A stretch of 64,000 nt of DNA from Janibacter sp. A1S7. Its GTDB lineage: Bacteria > Actinomycetota > Actinomycetes > Actinomycetales > Dermatophilaceae. The notes beneath the pieces were generated by a model. That model had not been told where the DNA came from. It saw only the letters and a program-made list of their open reading frames with translations, and did no database searches. A program made the translations under genes and the position numbers. This document shows positions 38,515 to 47,011 of the stretch, piece after piece (position 1 is the stretch's first letter; every line of letters begins with the position of its first letter). The stretch covers positions 1,674,001-1,738,000 of the forward strand of contig NZ_CP144913.1 of NCBI RefSeq assembly GCF_037198315.1, written 5' to 3'.

Positions 38515-38540
38515 GGAACAACCGGTGCCCACCGGGCGTT
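38515..38540 (+). promoter_or_regulatory. Sigma-R/SigH-type promoter of rbpA
   Basis: GGAAC (38515-38519), 18 nt, GTT (38538-38540), or GGAAC-N17-CGTT. This matches the thiol-stress ECF promoter consensus GGAAT-N18-GTT. Predicted start near 38547, with a 60-nt leader to ATG 38608. A possible second, housekeeping box TAGCCT (38414-38419) lies further upstream in this 250-bp gap. Confidence 0.7.
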
Positions 38541-38607
38541 GACATGGACGTGAAGGTCCGCGCTGCAGGGGCGTGAACATCGCGAGAGACATCAGGAGAC
38601 TTGCAAC

Positions 38608-38964
38608 ATGGCAGAGCGCACGCTGCGCGGCACGCGCATGGTCAGCTTCAGCATGGAGACGACGGACAACGTCGTCCCGAGCGACCGTCAGATCACGGCC
38701 TACCTCTGTGAGGACGGCCACCGCACCGAGTTGCCCTTCTCCGTCGAGGCCGACATCCCGGGTACCTGGGAGTGCCGTTGCGGCAAGCTCGGCAAGTTGG
38801 TCGACGGCCCGGAGCCGGAGATGAAGCCGACCAAGCATGTGCGCACCCACTGGGACATGCTGCTCGAGCGTCGTTCCATCCCCGAGCTCGAGGAGCTCCT
38901 CGACGAGCGGTTGGCGCTGCTGCGCGCCAAGCGTGGCGAGAAGCCGCGCAAGCGCAGCGCCTGA
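38608..38964 (+). CDS. rbpA: RNA polymerase-binding protein RbpA
   Basis: 118 residues. RbpA binds RNA polymerase and the group I/II sigma factor and is needed for full housekeeping transcription and rifampicin tolerance. Visible parts: N-terminal tail, the core with zinc-type ligands C34, H38, C56 and C58 (YLCEDGHRTELPF and WECRCGK), basic linker, and the sigma-interaction helix HWDMLLERRSIPELEELLDERLALLR. RBS CAGGAGA. Next to ppm1 and fxsA as in M. tuberculosis (Rv2050-Rv2053c). Followed by a very strong terminator. Confidence 0.97.
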   Translation: MAERTLRGTRMVSFSMETTDNVVPSDRQITAYLCEDGHRTELPFSVEADIPGTWECRCGKLGKLVDGPEPEMKPTKHVRTHWDMLLERRSIPELEELLDERLALLRAKRGEKPRKRSA

Positions 38965-38975
38965 TCTCCCCGGTG

Positions 38976-39024
38976 CATGACGAAGGGGGTCGCCCGCCGA
39001 TGGCGGACGGCCCCCTTCGTCATG
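38976..39024. terminator. Long bidirectional hairpin between rbpA and fxsA, built from an inverted CGAAGGGGG pair
   Basis: Arms 38976-38998 and 39002-39024 (23 nt each, loop GAT) match at 21 of 23 positions; one mismatch is a possible G-U pair. Each arm holds one CGAAGGGGG copy (38981-38989; 39011-39019 inverted). It serves the convergent rbpA and fxsA genes. Confidence 0.85.
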
Positions 39025-39033
39025 TCCCGACGC

Positions 39034-39525
39034 TCACTCGTCGTCGATGATCTCGCCCTCGACGACGTCGTCCTCCCCCGCGGGACGCGTGCGGCGCACC
39101 CTCACTTCCCCCCCGACACCAGCGGCCAGCAGGCGCCGCGCGACGGCGACCTCCAGACCGATGCGGGCGATGGGCCGGGTGAAGGGCAGGGCGAAGAGCA
39201 ACCCGACCACTCCCGTGACGAGGCCGGGCACGAAGAGCAACGCTCCCCCGGCCACGACGAGGATGGCATCGGCGATCTCGCGATTGGGCATCCTGCCCGA
39301 GCGCAGCGCCTGCTCCAGTGCCCGCCAGGTGCGTCGCCCCTCCCTGCGCACGAGGAAGGCCCCGAGCGTGGAGAGGGTCAGCACGGCGATCACGGTCGGG
39401 AGCACGCCGATCAGTCGGGCCACGCCGACGAAGGCCGCGATCTCGAGGATCACGACGAGGACGACGACGAGTGGGATCCAGCGGATCCTGCGTCGCCGCG
39501 GGCGGCTGCCGGGTGGAAGGGTCAC
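39034..39525 (-). CDS. fxsA: FxsA family cytoplasmic-membrane protein
   Basis: 163 residues from GTG 39525, which overlaps the ppm1 stop (GTGA); an upstream in-frame extension of 23 residues would lie inside ppm1. Two to three membrane segments (WIPLVVVLVVILEIAAFVGVARL; FVPGLVTGVVGLLFALPF) and the FxsA core LEIAAFVGVARLIGVLPTV. E. coli FxsA relieves F exclusion of phage T7; the bacterial role is unclear. Acidic tail ends VVEGEIIDDE. Last gene of lrp-lnt-ppm1-fxsA. Confidence 0.9.
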   Translation of the reverse strand: MTLPPGSRPRRRRIRWIPLVVVLVVILEIAAFVGVARLIGVLPTVIAVLTLSTLGAFLVRREGRRTWRALEQALRSGRMPNREIADAILVVAGGALLFVPGLVTGVVGLLFALPFTRPIARIGLEVAVARRLLAAGVGGEVRVRRTRPAGEDDVVEGEIIDDE

Positions 39526-40322
39526 AGTCGGTGCCACCTCGGCTCGCGGTCGAGGAGCCGGCGAGCCTGGGCCAGCCGGTGCTGCGCGCCCCACACAGTG
39601 ATCCGCACGATCGACTCCCGCACGACGTCAGCGTCCATCTTCGAGTCGCCGATCTCCCGCTCGACGAAGGTGATCGGGACCTCGACGACGGTCAGCCCGG
39701 CACGAACGGTCCGCGCCGTCAGATCCGTCTGGAAGCAGTAGCCCGCGCTCTCCACGTCGTCGAGACCGATGGTGCGCAGGGTGTCGCACCGGTAGACCCG
39801 GTAGCCCGCCGTCGCGTCGTTGACGGGCATCCCGAGGAGGGCCCTGATGTAGACGTTGCCGGCCACGCTGATCGCCTTGCGCTCAGCCGGCCAGTTGACC
39901 ACCCGTCCCCCGGGAACATAGCGCGACCCGATGACGAGGTCGGCCTGCACCGCGGCCTCGAGCATCACCGGCAGGTGCTCGGGACGGTGCGACCCGTCGG
40001 CGTCCATCTCGACGACCGCGTCGTAGTCGCGCTCCAGCGCCCAGCGGAACCCGGCGAGATAGGCCGCGCCGAGACCCTCCTTGACCTCACGGTGCAGGAC
40101 GAGGACGCGCGAGTCCGCCGCGGCCAGCTCGTCGGCCACCCGGCCCGTGCCGTCGGGAGAGTTGTCGTCGAGGACGAGTACGTCGGCCTCCGGCACGGTG
40201 TCACGCACCCGCTCGACGATGCCGGGCAGGTTCTCGCGCTCGTTGTACGTGGGGATGAGGACGGCGATCCGCTCGATCGGCGGACGCGGCTCTCTGGGGC
40301 GGTCAGGCACCGGTGGTGACAT
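39522..40322 (-). CDS. ppm1: Polyprenol monophosphomannose synthase
   Basis: 266 residues from ATG 40322, beginning 20 nt inside lnt. GT2 family: VLIPTYNERENLPGIVERVR, LDDNSPDGTG, the metal-binding VVEMDADGSHRPE, and ATAGYRVYR. Transfers mannose from GDP-mannose to polyprenyl phosphate, the donor for lipoglycan and protein O-mannosylation. No transmembrane segment follows the catalytic domain. In M. tuberculosis Ppm1 is fused to an Lnt domain; here they are separate overlapping genes. Confidence 0.93.
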   Translation of the reverse strand: MSPPVPDRPREPRPPIERIAVLIPTYNERENLPGIVERVRDTVPEADVLVLDDNSPDGTGRVADELAAADSRVLVLHREVKEGLGAAYLAGFRWALERDYDAVVEMDADGSHRPEHLPVMLEAAVQADLVIGSRYVPGGRVVNWPAERKAISVAGNVYIRALLGMPVNDATAGYRVYRCDTLRTIGLDDVESAGYCFQTDLTARTVRAGLTVVEVPITFVEREIGDSKMDADVVRESIVRITVWGAQHRLAQARRLLDREPRWHRL

Positions 40323-41889
40323 CCTCGGTCTGCGGGGTGGAGGGACGACGACTCCCCAGCCTACCCGCGAGTCGTGTGCCCACACGACTCGCACCGGCAC
40401 CGATGAGCAGGAATCCGCACACCCACTCGACCCACGGTCCCATGCGATCGGAGACGGTCAGACCGCTGCGCAGCACCACCTCGTCGACGGGCTGTGCCGC
40501 GGTGAACAGCTCGGTCGTGGGAGTCGAGGTCCCGTCGGGGTTGATGAAGCCGGAGACCCCGACCGTCGAGACGTGCGCGACGCTGCGTCCGTGCTCGATG
40601 GCCCGGATGCGGGAGATCGCGTACTGCTGCGTCGACTCGGCGGTGTAGCCGAAGGTCGCGTTGTTGGTCTGGACCACGAGCAGGCTGGGTCGGTCCTCGT
40701 CCTCGGCGTTGCGCACGGCCTCGCGCATCAACCCGTCGTAGGCGACCTCGAAACAGATCGTGGGGATGGCGGAGAAGGCTCCGTCGTCGCCCTCGATGCG
40801 AAAGGCCACCGGCTCGTCCCCCTTCGCGAAGCCGACCCGTACGAGGTCGACCTTGTCGCTGAAGAGGCGGTAGAAGTCACGATGCGGCACGTACTCGGCG
40901 AAGGGCACCGGGTGCTGCTTGACGTAGCGCTCCGGCTCGTCGCCACCGGGGCGGTAGAGCAGCGAGGCGTTCGAGACCGCCGGGGCCGGCTCGTCGAGGA
41001 TCGCGCCGACGATCAGCGGCGCGTCCACGGCCTCGACCGCGCGAGCGACCTGCGCCGCGGCGTCGGGATTGCGAAGGGGGTCGATGTCCGAGGCGTTTTC
41101 CGGCCAGATCACCAGGTCGAGGTCGCGGTGCTTCGCCGCCAGCTCCGTGGTCCCGGTCACGTGGTTGTCCAGGACCGCGCGACGCTCGGCGTTGAAGTCC
41201 AGACCGGGACTGGGGACGTTGCCCTGCACGAGCCCCACCCGGGCGCTGCTGTCGCCGCTGGTGGGCACCGGCACCGCCCACGACCCGAGTCCGACGAGGA
41301 CGGCGAGGGTCAGAGCCACCTTCGGCAGGCGACGCGTGACGATGAGCAGGACCACCGGCACGGCCACGAGGGCCACGCTGACGGTGATGAGCGGAGCCCC
41401 ACCGATCGCGGCCCACCGCGACAGGGGGGAGTCCGCCTGGCTGAAGGCGATCCGCGCCCAGGGGAAGCCGCCGTAGGGGACGGTCCCGCGCACCAACTCC
41501 TGCAGCACCCAGAGCACGGGGACGAGCAGGGCCGCGGCGAGGGCATGTCCACGGCGGATCAACGGGCGCTGCGCCCACACCAGCACTGCTCCCATCAGGG
41601 CCACGTACAGCGACTCGAAGGTGGCCAGGGCGAACCACGGGACGGCGCCGACGTAGATCCCCGACCAGCTGAGGGTGGGCACGAAGCAGGCGAAACCGGC
41701 CAGGAGGCCCAGCAGCGCGCCGAGGCGGGGGCGCACGTCCCACATGGCCACACTGATGAGGACCACTCCCCCGATGGCCGCCACCGCGAGGTCGTGGTCG
41801 GGGAAGGACAGCCACAGCAGAAGTCCACCGGCGATGGCGAGCAGCAGGCGTACCGGCGTCAGGCGTGCGAGCAGGGGCAGAGCGCTCAC
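40303..41889 (-). CDS. lnt: Apolipoprotein N-acyltransferase
   Basis: 528 residues from GTG 41889, overlapping the Lrp stop (GTGA); the frame stays open another 154 codons upstream but that part overlaps the regulator. About six N-terminal membrane segments are followed by a carbon-nitrogen hydrolase domain with the catalytic triad: Glu in LVIWPENASD, Lys in YVKQHPVPFAEYVP, Cys in TICFEVAYDG. One more membrane segment lies near the C-terminus (WVEWVCGFLLIGAGA). Adds the third acyl chain to lipoproteins and, as Ppm2, may assist Ppm1. Confidence 0.94.
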   Translation of the reverse strand: MSALPLLARLTPVRLLLAIAGGLLLWLSFPDHDLAVAAIGGVVLISVAMWDVRPRLGALLGLLAGFACFVPTLSWSGIYVGAVPWFALATFESLYVALMGAVLVWAQRPLIRRGHALAAALLVPVLWVLQELVRGTVPYGGFPWARIAFSQADSPLSRWAAIGGAPLITVSVALVAVPVVLLIVTRRLPKVALTLAVLVGLGSWAVPVPTSGDSSARVGLVQGNVPSPGLDFNAERRAVLDNHVTGTTELAAKHRDLDLVIWPENASDIDPLRNPDAAAQVARAVEAVDAPLIVGAILDEPAPAVSNASLLYRPGGDEPERYVKQHPVPFAEYVPHRDFYRLFSDKVDLVRVGFAKGDEPVAFRIEGDDGAFSAIPTICFEVAYDGLMREAVRNAEDEDRPSLLVVQTNNATFGYTAESTQQYAISRIRAIEHGRSVAHVSTVGVSGFINPDGTSTPTTELFTAAQPVDEVVLRSGLTVSDRMGPWVEWVCGFLLIGAGASRVGTRLAGRLGSRRPSTPQTEDVTTGA

Positions 41890-42308
41890 TCCCACGGAGT
41901 CGTCAGCACGATCGTCGTCCGCGTGGACACGTGTCCGGCGGCCCGCACCGTGGCGAGCAGCTCCTCGAGGGCCTGCGGCGTGCCGACCCGAACCCGCAGC
42001 ATGTAGTTGGAGTCCCCGGCCACCGAGTAGCAGGCGTCGATCTCCTCGATGCCACGCAGCCGGTCCGGGATGTCGTCTGGGTCGCGCGGGTCGAGTGGCG
42101 CGACGGCGACGAAGGCCGTCAGCGGCGTGCCGAGCGCAGCCGGGTCGACCACGGCCGCGTACCCGGAGATCACGCCGCGCTCCTCGAGGCGTCGCACCCG
42201 TTGGTGCGCTGCGGACGTGGACAGGCCGACGGCCTTGCCGAGATCGGTAAAACTCATCCGACCGTCCTGGAGCAGGAGGTCGATGATGCGTCGGTCGGCC
42301 GCTTCCAT
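41886..42308 (-). CDS. Lrp/AsnC family transcriptional regulator
   Basis: 140 residues from ATG 42308. HTH in RRIIDLLLQDGRMSFTDLGKAVGLSTSAAHQRVRRLEERGVI (in parts, residues 5-47), then the RAM ligand domain (FVAVAPLDPRDPDDI, YSVAGDSNYMLRVRV). First gene of the lnt-ppm1-fxsA unit and divergent from the exonuclease gene; the 35-bp gap holds two face-to-face leaderless promoters, so autoregulation would affect both. The effector amino acid is unknown. Confidence 0.92.
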   Translation of the reverse strand: MEAADRRIIDLLLQDGRMSFTDLGKAVGLSTSAAHQRVRRLEERGVISGYAAVVDPAALGTPLTAFVAVAPLDPRDPDDIPDRLRGIEEIDACYSVAGDSNYMLRVRVGTPQALEELLATVRAAGHVSTRTTIVLTTPWE

Positions 42309-42314
42309 GACAGA

Positions 42315-42320
42315 ACCATA
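42315..42320 (-). promoter_or_regulatory. -10 box for lrp-lnt-ppm1-fxsA
   Basis: TATGGT on the minus strand with exactly 6 nt to ATG 42308. Confidence 0.55.
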
Positions 42321-42331
42321 TGCGACGCACG

Positions 42332-42337
42332 TATCGT
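42332..42337 (+). promoter_or_regulatory. -10 box for the 5'-3' exonuclease gene
   Basis: TATCGT with exactly 6 nt to ATG 42344; divergent from the lrp box only 11 nt away. Confidence 0.55.
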
Positions 42338-42343
42338 CGGGGC

Positions 42344-43282
42344 ATGTCCACCCCGGCGAACGAACGCCTGCTCCTGCTCGACTCCGCATCCCTGTACTTC
42401 CGTGCCTTCTACGGCGTGCCGGCGCGCACCACCGGCCCCTCGGGCACCCCCACCAACGCGGTGGCCGGATTCCTCGACATGATCGCCACCCTCGTCACCC
42501 GGTACCGGCCCACCCACCTGGCGGCCTGCTGGGACGATGACTGGCGCCCGCAGTGGCGGGTCGACGCGATCCCGACGTACAAGGAGCACCGCGTCGCCGA
42601 GGACGCCGCCGACGGAGAGGCCGTGCCGGATGAGCTCGAGCCGCAGGTCCCGCTCATCGCCGCAGCCCTGGAGGCGATCGGCATCCCGCGCATCGGGGCC
42701 GCCGACTACGAGGCGGACGACGTCATCGGCACCCTGGCGATGCGCTACCGCGGGCAGATGCCGGTCGACGTCGTCACCGGCGACCGGGACCTCTTTCAGC
42801 TCGTCGATGATGCGTCCGGGACGCGGGTGCTCTACACCGCGCGCGGTGGCGTCCGGCAGCCCGACGTCATCACCCAGTCGTTCCTGGCAGACACGTATGG
42901 CGTGCCGACGGGCGAGGCCTACCTGGACATGGCGGCGCTGCGTGGGGACACCAGCGACGGCCTGCCCGGCGTGAAGGGCATCGGTGACAAGACGGCGGCG
43001 TCCCTCATCCGCGACTTCGGCTCGCTGGCCGGGGTGCGAGCGGCCGTGGCCTCGGGTGACCCGCGCATCAAGGGCGCCCGGCGCACGAACCTCGAGGCGG
43101 CGTCCGGCTACCTCGACGTGGCGCCGCTCGTCGTCCGGGTCGCCCACGACGTGCCGGTCGGCGACCGCGACCTCCACCTGCCGGCCGACATCGCCGACCC
43201 CGGCGCGATGAGCCGGCTCGCCCTCGAGCACGCCCTGACCGGGCCCTTCGACCGGGTGGGGACCGCCCTTCGCTCCATCTGA
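42344..43282 (+). CDS. 5'-3' exonuclease (PolA N-domain/FEN-like)
   Basis: 312 residues from ATG 42344. Stand-alone version of the DNA polymerase I 5' nuclease: LLLDSASLYFRAFYGVP, the acidic metal sites YEADDVIGTLA and VTGDRDLFQLVDD, and the helix-three-turn-helix DGLPGVKGIGDKTAASLI. Probably removes RNA primers or flaps alongside PolA. Sits convergent to helY with a 15-bp gap, as Rv2090 near Rv2092c. Confidence 0.93.
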   Translation: MSTPANERLLLLDSASLYFRAFYGVPARTTGPSGTPTNAVAGFLDMIATLVTRYRPTHLAACWDDDWRPQWRVDAIPTYKEHRVAEDAADGEAVPDELEPQVPLIAAALEAIGIPRIGAADYEADDVIGTLAMRYRGQMPVDVVTGDRDLFQLVDDASGTRVLYTARGGVRQPDVITQSFLADTYGVPTGEAYLDMAALRGDTSDGLPGVKGIGDKTAASLIRDFGSLAGVRAAVASGDPRIKGARRTNLEAASGYLDVAPLVVRVAHDVPVGDRDLHLPADIADPGAMSRLALEHALTGPFDRVGTALRSI

Positions 43283-43297
43283 CCGGCGAAGGGGGCG

Positions 43298-46102
43298 TCA
43301 GTCCAGCTGGTCGGCGGCGACGACGCCCCGACGGACCGCGTCGACGGCCTTGCGGGCCACGGTCCGCAGGTGTGGCTGCGGGGCCGCGTCCCCCACCTGA
43401 CCGAGCAGGTCGACGACCTGCTTGCAGCGGCGCACGAAGTCCCCGGCAGTCAGGTCCGACCCGCTGAGGACCTCGTCGAGCCGGCGACCGCTCGCCCACC
43501 GGTGCACGGCCCAGGCGATGCCGCCGTCGGGCTCACCGGTCAGTGGCAGCGCGTGCTCGCTCTCCAGGTCCTCCAGCTCGCTCCAGCGCTGCAGCATGTC
43601 CTGCCACGCGTCCGACACTCCGTCGGTGGGCAGCCGCGGGAAGGGATCGTGTTCCTCGCGACGCGGCTCGTGGACGAGCATGGAGACGACGGCCGCCAGC
43701 TCGGCCGGATCGAGTCTCGACCACGCTCCCCCGCCCAGGCACTCGGCCGCCAGGAGGTCCTTCTCGGTGTAGAGCCGACGCAGTCGCCCGCCGAGGTCGC
43801 TCACGCTCTCGCCGTCGTCGTCGAGGTATCCCAGTCTCGTCAGGACGACGCAGATCCGCTCGAACGTCTGCGCGACGGAGTTGGTGCGGTGCTCGACCTT
43901 GCGCTGCAGTGACGAGGTCTCCCGCTTCAGCTTCCACCACCGTTGGGCCCACCGGGCGTGCACCTCACGTTCCGGGCACTGGTGGCAGGGGTGCTCCTTC
44001 AGCTCCCGCCGCAGCTGCGCGAGGAGCTCGTCCTCCCCCTTCGCCGCCTCCGTGGCCCTGGTGCGCACGCTCGGGGCCTGCTCGTCGGGCGCCCTGGTCC
44101 GCAGCAGGGTCGCGAGGTCGGTCCGCTGCTTGACGGACTTGGGGTTGAATCCGCGCGGGATCGTCAGCTTCCCGAAGGCACTGACCGGCCCGTCGAGATC
44201 GGCCGGCACGAGCCGCCGCACCTGCTTGTGCTCGGTCAGCACCGTCGGCGCCGACTCCTCACCCTTGTACGAGCGTGGTGGCGCGATGACGAGCGCGAGG
44301 CCGGACCGTCGTCCCCCGATGCGGATGATGTCGCCGACGCGCAGCGCTTCGAGGGAGACGGCGATCTCGGCCCGACGGTTGGCACCCCGGCGGCGCTTGC
44401 CCTCCTTCTCCACGTCGGTGATCCGCCTGCGCAGCGCGGCGTACTCGCGGAAGTCACCGAGATGGCAGTGCATCGCGTCGGCGTAGGCGTCCAGGGACTC
44501 CTGCTGCTCACGGACCTTCGTGGCCAGGCCGACGACCGCCCGGTCGGCCTGGAACTGCGCGAACGAGGTCTCCAGGACCTCCTTGGCCGTCTGGCGCCCC
44601 ACCTGGGCGACCAGATTGACCGCCATGTTGTACGTCGGCTTGAAGCTGGAGCGAAGGGGGTAGGTCCGGGTCGAGGCGAGGCCGGCCACGGCCATCGGGT
44701 CCAGCCCCCGCGACCACACGACGAGCGCGTGGCCCTCGACGTCGATCCCCCGCCGGCCGGCACGACCGGTCAGCTGGGTGTACTCCGCGGGCGTGATCTC
44801 CACGTGCGACTCGCCGTTGAACTTCACGAGCTTCTCGAGCACGACCGTGCGGGCGGGCATGTTGATGCCCAGGGCGAGCGTCTCGGTGGCGAAGACGGCT
44901 CGGATGCGGCCGGCGGTGAACAGCTCCTCGACGATCTCGCGGAAGAGCGGCAGCATCCCTGCGTGGTGGGCGGCGAAGCCGGCAGCGATACCGGCCACGA
45001 ACTGGTGGTAACCGAGGACGTCGAGGTCCTCGCCCTCGAGGACGGCAGCGCGCTCCTCGACGGTGCGACGGTTGCGCTCGCCCTCCCGCTCGGAGACCAG
45101 ACGGACGCCGCCCGCCAGCAACTGGCCCACTGCACCGTCGCACCCTGCTCGGCTGAAGATGAAGGTGATCGCCGGTAGCAGGCCGTCACGATCCAGCTCA
45201 CGGATGACCTCGGTGCGCGAGGCCGCTCCGCCGAATCGAGCGCCTCCCGCGCGGGGCCGGCCTCCGGGACCGCTGCTGCCACGCCGGTCGCGTCCGCCGC
45301 GACGGTCCCGTCCGCCCCGTCCACCACCACGTCGCATCCGCGGGTCGTCCTCGGTGCCGCGCACCTTGTCACGGATGGCGTCGAGCAGCTCGGGGTTGAC
45401 CTTGGTCGGTGCCCCGGCCGCGGCGCCCTCCTCGTCGACGAAGAGGTCGTGCACGTCCCGGCCGACCTGCATGTGCTGCCACAGCGGCACGGGCCGCTCC
45501 TCCGAGACGACCACCTCGGTGCCACCGCGCACCTCGGCGAGCCAGTCGCCGAACTCCTCCGCGTTGCTCACCGTCGCCGACAGGGAGATCACCTGCACCG
45601 AGCGGGGCAGGTGGATGATGACCTCCTCCCACACGGCGCCCCGGAAGCGGTCGGCAAGGTAGTGGACCTCGTCCATGACGACGAAGGCGAGGGTATCGAG
45701 CGTCCTCGACCCGGCATAGATCATGTTGCGCAGCACCTCGGTCGTCATGACGACGACCGACGCCTCGCCGTTGACGGAGACGTCGCCGGTGAGCAGACCG
45801 ACGTTGTCATGACCGTGCGTGGCCACGAGCTCGTGGTACTTCTGGTTGCTCAGCGCCTTGATCGGCGTGGTGTAGAAGGCCTTCTGACCGCGGGCGAGTG
45901 CCAGGTGGACGGCGAACTCACCGACGACCGTCTTGCCGGCCCCGGTCGGTGCGGCGACGAGGACGCCGTTGCCGGCCTCGATCGCCTCGCACCCATCCAG
46001 CTGGAAACGGTCCAGATCGAAGTCGTAGGTGGCGGTGAAGGCCGCCAGCTCCCCTCGGCCCTTGCGGCGGGAAGCGGCATAGCGTTCAGCGGGCGAGGAC
46101 AT
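43298..46102 (-). CDS. helY: Ski2/Mtr4-like DEAD/H helicase HelY
   Basis: 934 residues. Motifs in order: Walker A APTGAGKT (about 51-58), DEVH in VVMDEVHYLAD, SAT in SLSATVSN, then after an insert TFIFSRAGCDGAV, ETLALGINMPARTVV and QLTGRAGRRG. The C-terminal region carries the Ski2-like CxxC segment KEHPCHQCPEREVH and a DSHCT-type helical end. Residues about 255-290 are an Arg/Gly-rich low-complexity insert. Likely RNA helicase in RNA turnover; convergent to the exonuclease gene. Confidence 0.94.
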   Translation of the reverse strand: MSSPAERYAASRRKGRGELAAFTATYDFDLDRFQLDGCEAIEAGNGVLVAAPTGAGKTVVGEFAVHLALARGQKAFYTTPIKALSNQKYHELVATHGHDNVGLLTGDVSVNGEASVVVMTTEVLRNMIYAGSRTLDTLAFVVMDEVHYLADRFRGAVWEEVIIHLPRSVQVISLSATVSNAEEFGDWLAEVRGGTEVVVSEERPVPLWQHMQVGRDVHDLFVDEEGAAAGAPTKVNPELLDAIRDKVRGTEDDPRMRRGGGRGGRDRRGGRDRRGSSGPGGRPRAGGARFGGAASRTEVIRELDRDGLLPAITFIFSRAGCDGAVGQLLAGGVRLVSEREGERNRRTVEERAAVLEGEDLDVLGYHQFVAGIAAGFAAHHAGMLPLFREIVEELFTAGRIRAVFATETLALGINMPARTVVLEKLVKFNGESHVEITPAEYTQLTGRAGRRGIDVEGHALVVWSRGLDPMAVAGLASTRTYPLRSSFKPTYNMAVNLVAQVGRQTAKEVLETSFAQFQADRAVVGLATKVREQQESLDAYADAMHCHLGDFREYAALRRRITDVEKEGKRRRGANRRAEIAVSLEALRVGDIIRIGGRRSGLALVIAPPRSYKGEESAPTVLTEHKQVRRLVPADLDGPVSAFGKLTIPRGFNPKSVKQRTDLATLLRTRAPDEQAPSVRTRATEAAKGEDELLAQLRRELKEHPCHQCPEREVHARWAQRWWKLKRETSSLQRKVEHRTNSVAQTFERICVVLTRLGYLDDDGESVSDLGGRLRRLYTEKDLLAAECLGGGAWSRLDPAELAAVVSMLVHEPRREEHDPFPRLPTDGVSDAWQDMLQRWSELEDLESEHALPLTGEPDGGIAWAVHRWASGRRLDEVLSGSDLTAGDFVRRCKQVVDLLGQVGDAAPQPHLRTVARKAVDAVRRGVVAADQLD

Positions 46103-46108
46103 GTCCCC

Positions 46109-46114
46109 ACGCTA
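46109..46114 (-). promoter_or_regulatory. -10 box giving a leaderless helY mRNA
   Basis: TAGCGT on the minus strand with exactly 6 nt to ATG 46102. Confidence 0.55.
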
Positions 46115-46125
46115 TGCCAGAACGA

Positions 46126-46986
46126 TCAGGTCAGTGGTGAGGCCTCGTCATCGGACAGGTGCGACCAGTCGGGCTCCTCACCGCGGGCGACGCGTCGCCG
46201 GTCGATCAGCAGTGCGATCCCGATGGCGATGAAGTACAGCACGCACAACGGGCCGGCGAGCAGGAACATCGTGAACGGGTCCGGGGTCGGGGTGATGATC
46301 GCGGAGGCGACGAAGATCAGCAGGACGGCCACTCGCCAGGACCTCAGCAGGGTCCGTCCGGAGATGATGCCGATGGCGACGAGACCCACGAGGAAGACGG
46401 GTAGCAGCCAGGCCAGCCCGAAGGCGAGGATGAAACGGGTGACGAAGCTGAAGTAGTCGCTGGCCTGCTGGATGTTGCTGGACTTGCCGTCGTCCGGGGT
46501 GAAGCCGAAGAGGATGATCAGGGCCTTCGGCAGGGTGATGTACGCGAAGATGCACCCGGTGAGGAAGAGCGGGATCGCGGTGAAGAAGACACCGAGGGAC
46601 ATCCTCTTCTCACGACGGGTCAGCCCGGGGAGGATGAACGCCCAGATCTGCCACACCCAGATCGGACTGGAGATGATGACGCCGGTGAAGATCGAGATGC
46701 CCAGCTGCGTGGTGAACGCCGAGGTGGCGTTGCCGTAGTTGAGCAGGGCGGCGGCGCTCTCCGGGTTCGAGGCCTTGTACTGGTCGAAAGGCTGCGTCAG
46801 CTGCTCGTAGACCCCGGCATAGGCGAAGCCGGCGATCGTGACCCCGTCGTAGAGCACCCACCCGACGACCGCCCCGACGACGATCGCGGTCGCTGCGATC
46901 ATCAGCCGGTTGCGGAACTCCAGCAGGTGCGCCTTGAGCGGCATCCGCCCTTCGGGGTCCTTGGGCGTGCGGTCACGTCGGGCCAT
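46126..46986 (-). CDS. tatC: Twin-arginine translocase TatC
   Basis: 286 residues from ATG 46986; a TTG at 47019 overlapping the tatA stop is possible. Six membrane segments and TatC signatures: MPLKAHLLEFRNRLMIA at the N-terminus, WQIWAFILPGLTRREKR, FGLAWLLPVFLVGL and ASAIITPTPDPFTMFLLAGPL. Binds the twin-arginine signal and forms the export complex with TatA. Cotranscribed with tatA. C-terminus is acidic. Confidence 0.96.
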   Translation of the reverse strand: MARRDRTPKDPEGRMPLKAHLLEFRNRLMIAATAIVVGAVVGWVLYDGVTIAGFAYAGVYEQLTQPFDQYKASNPESAAALLNYGNATSAFTTQLGISIFTGVIISSPIWVWQIWAFILPGLTRREKRMSLGVFFTAIPLFLTGCIFAYITLPKALIILFGFTPDDGKSSNIQQASDYFSFVTRFILAFGLAWLLPVFLVGLVAIGIISGRTLLRSWRVAVLLIFVASAIITPTPDPFTMFLLAGPLCVLYFIAIGIALLIDRRRVARGEEPDWSHLSDDEASPLT

Positions 46987-47011
46987 GCGGTGCGTGGACG
47001 AAGGGGGTGAG

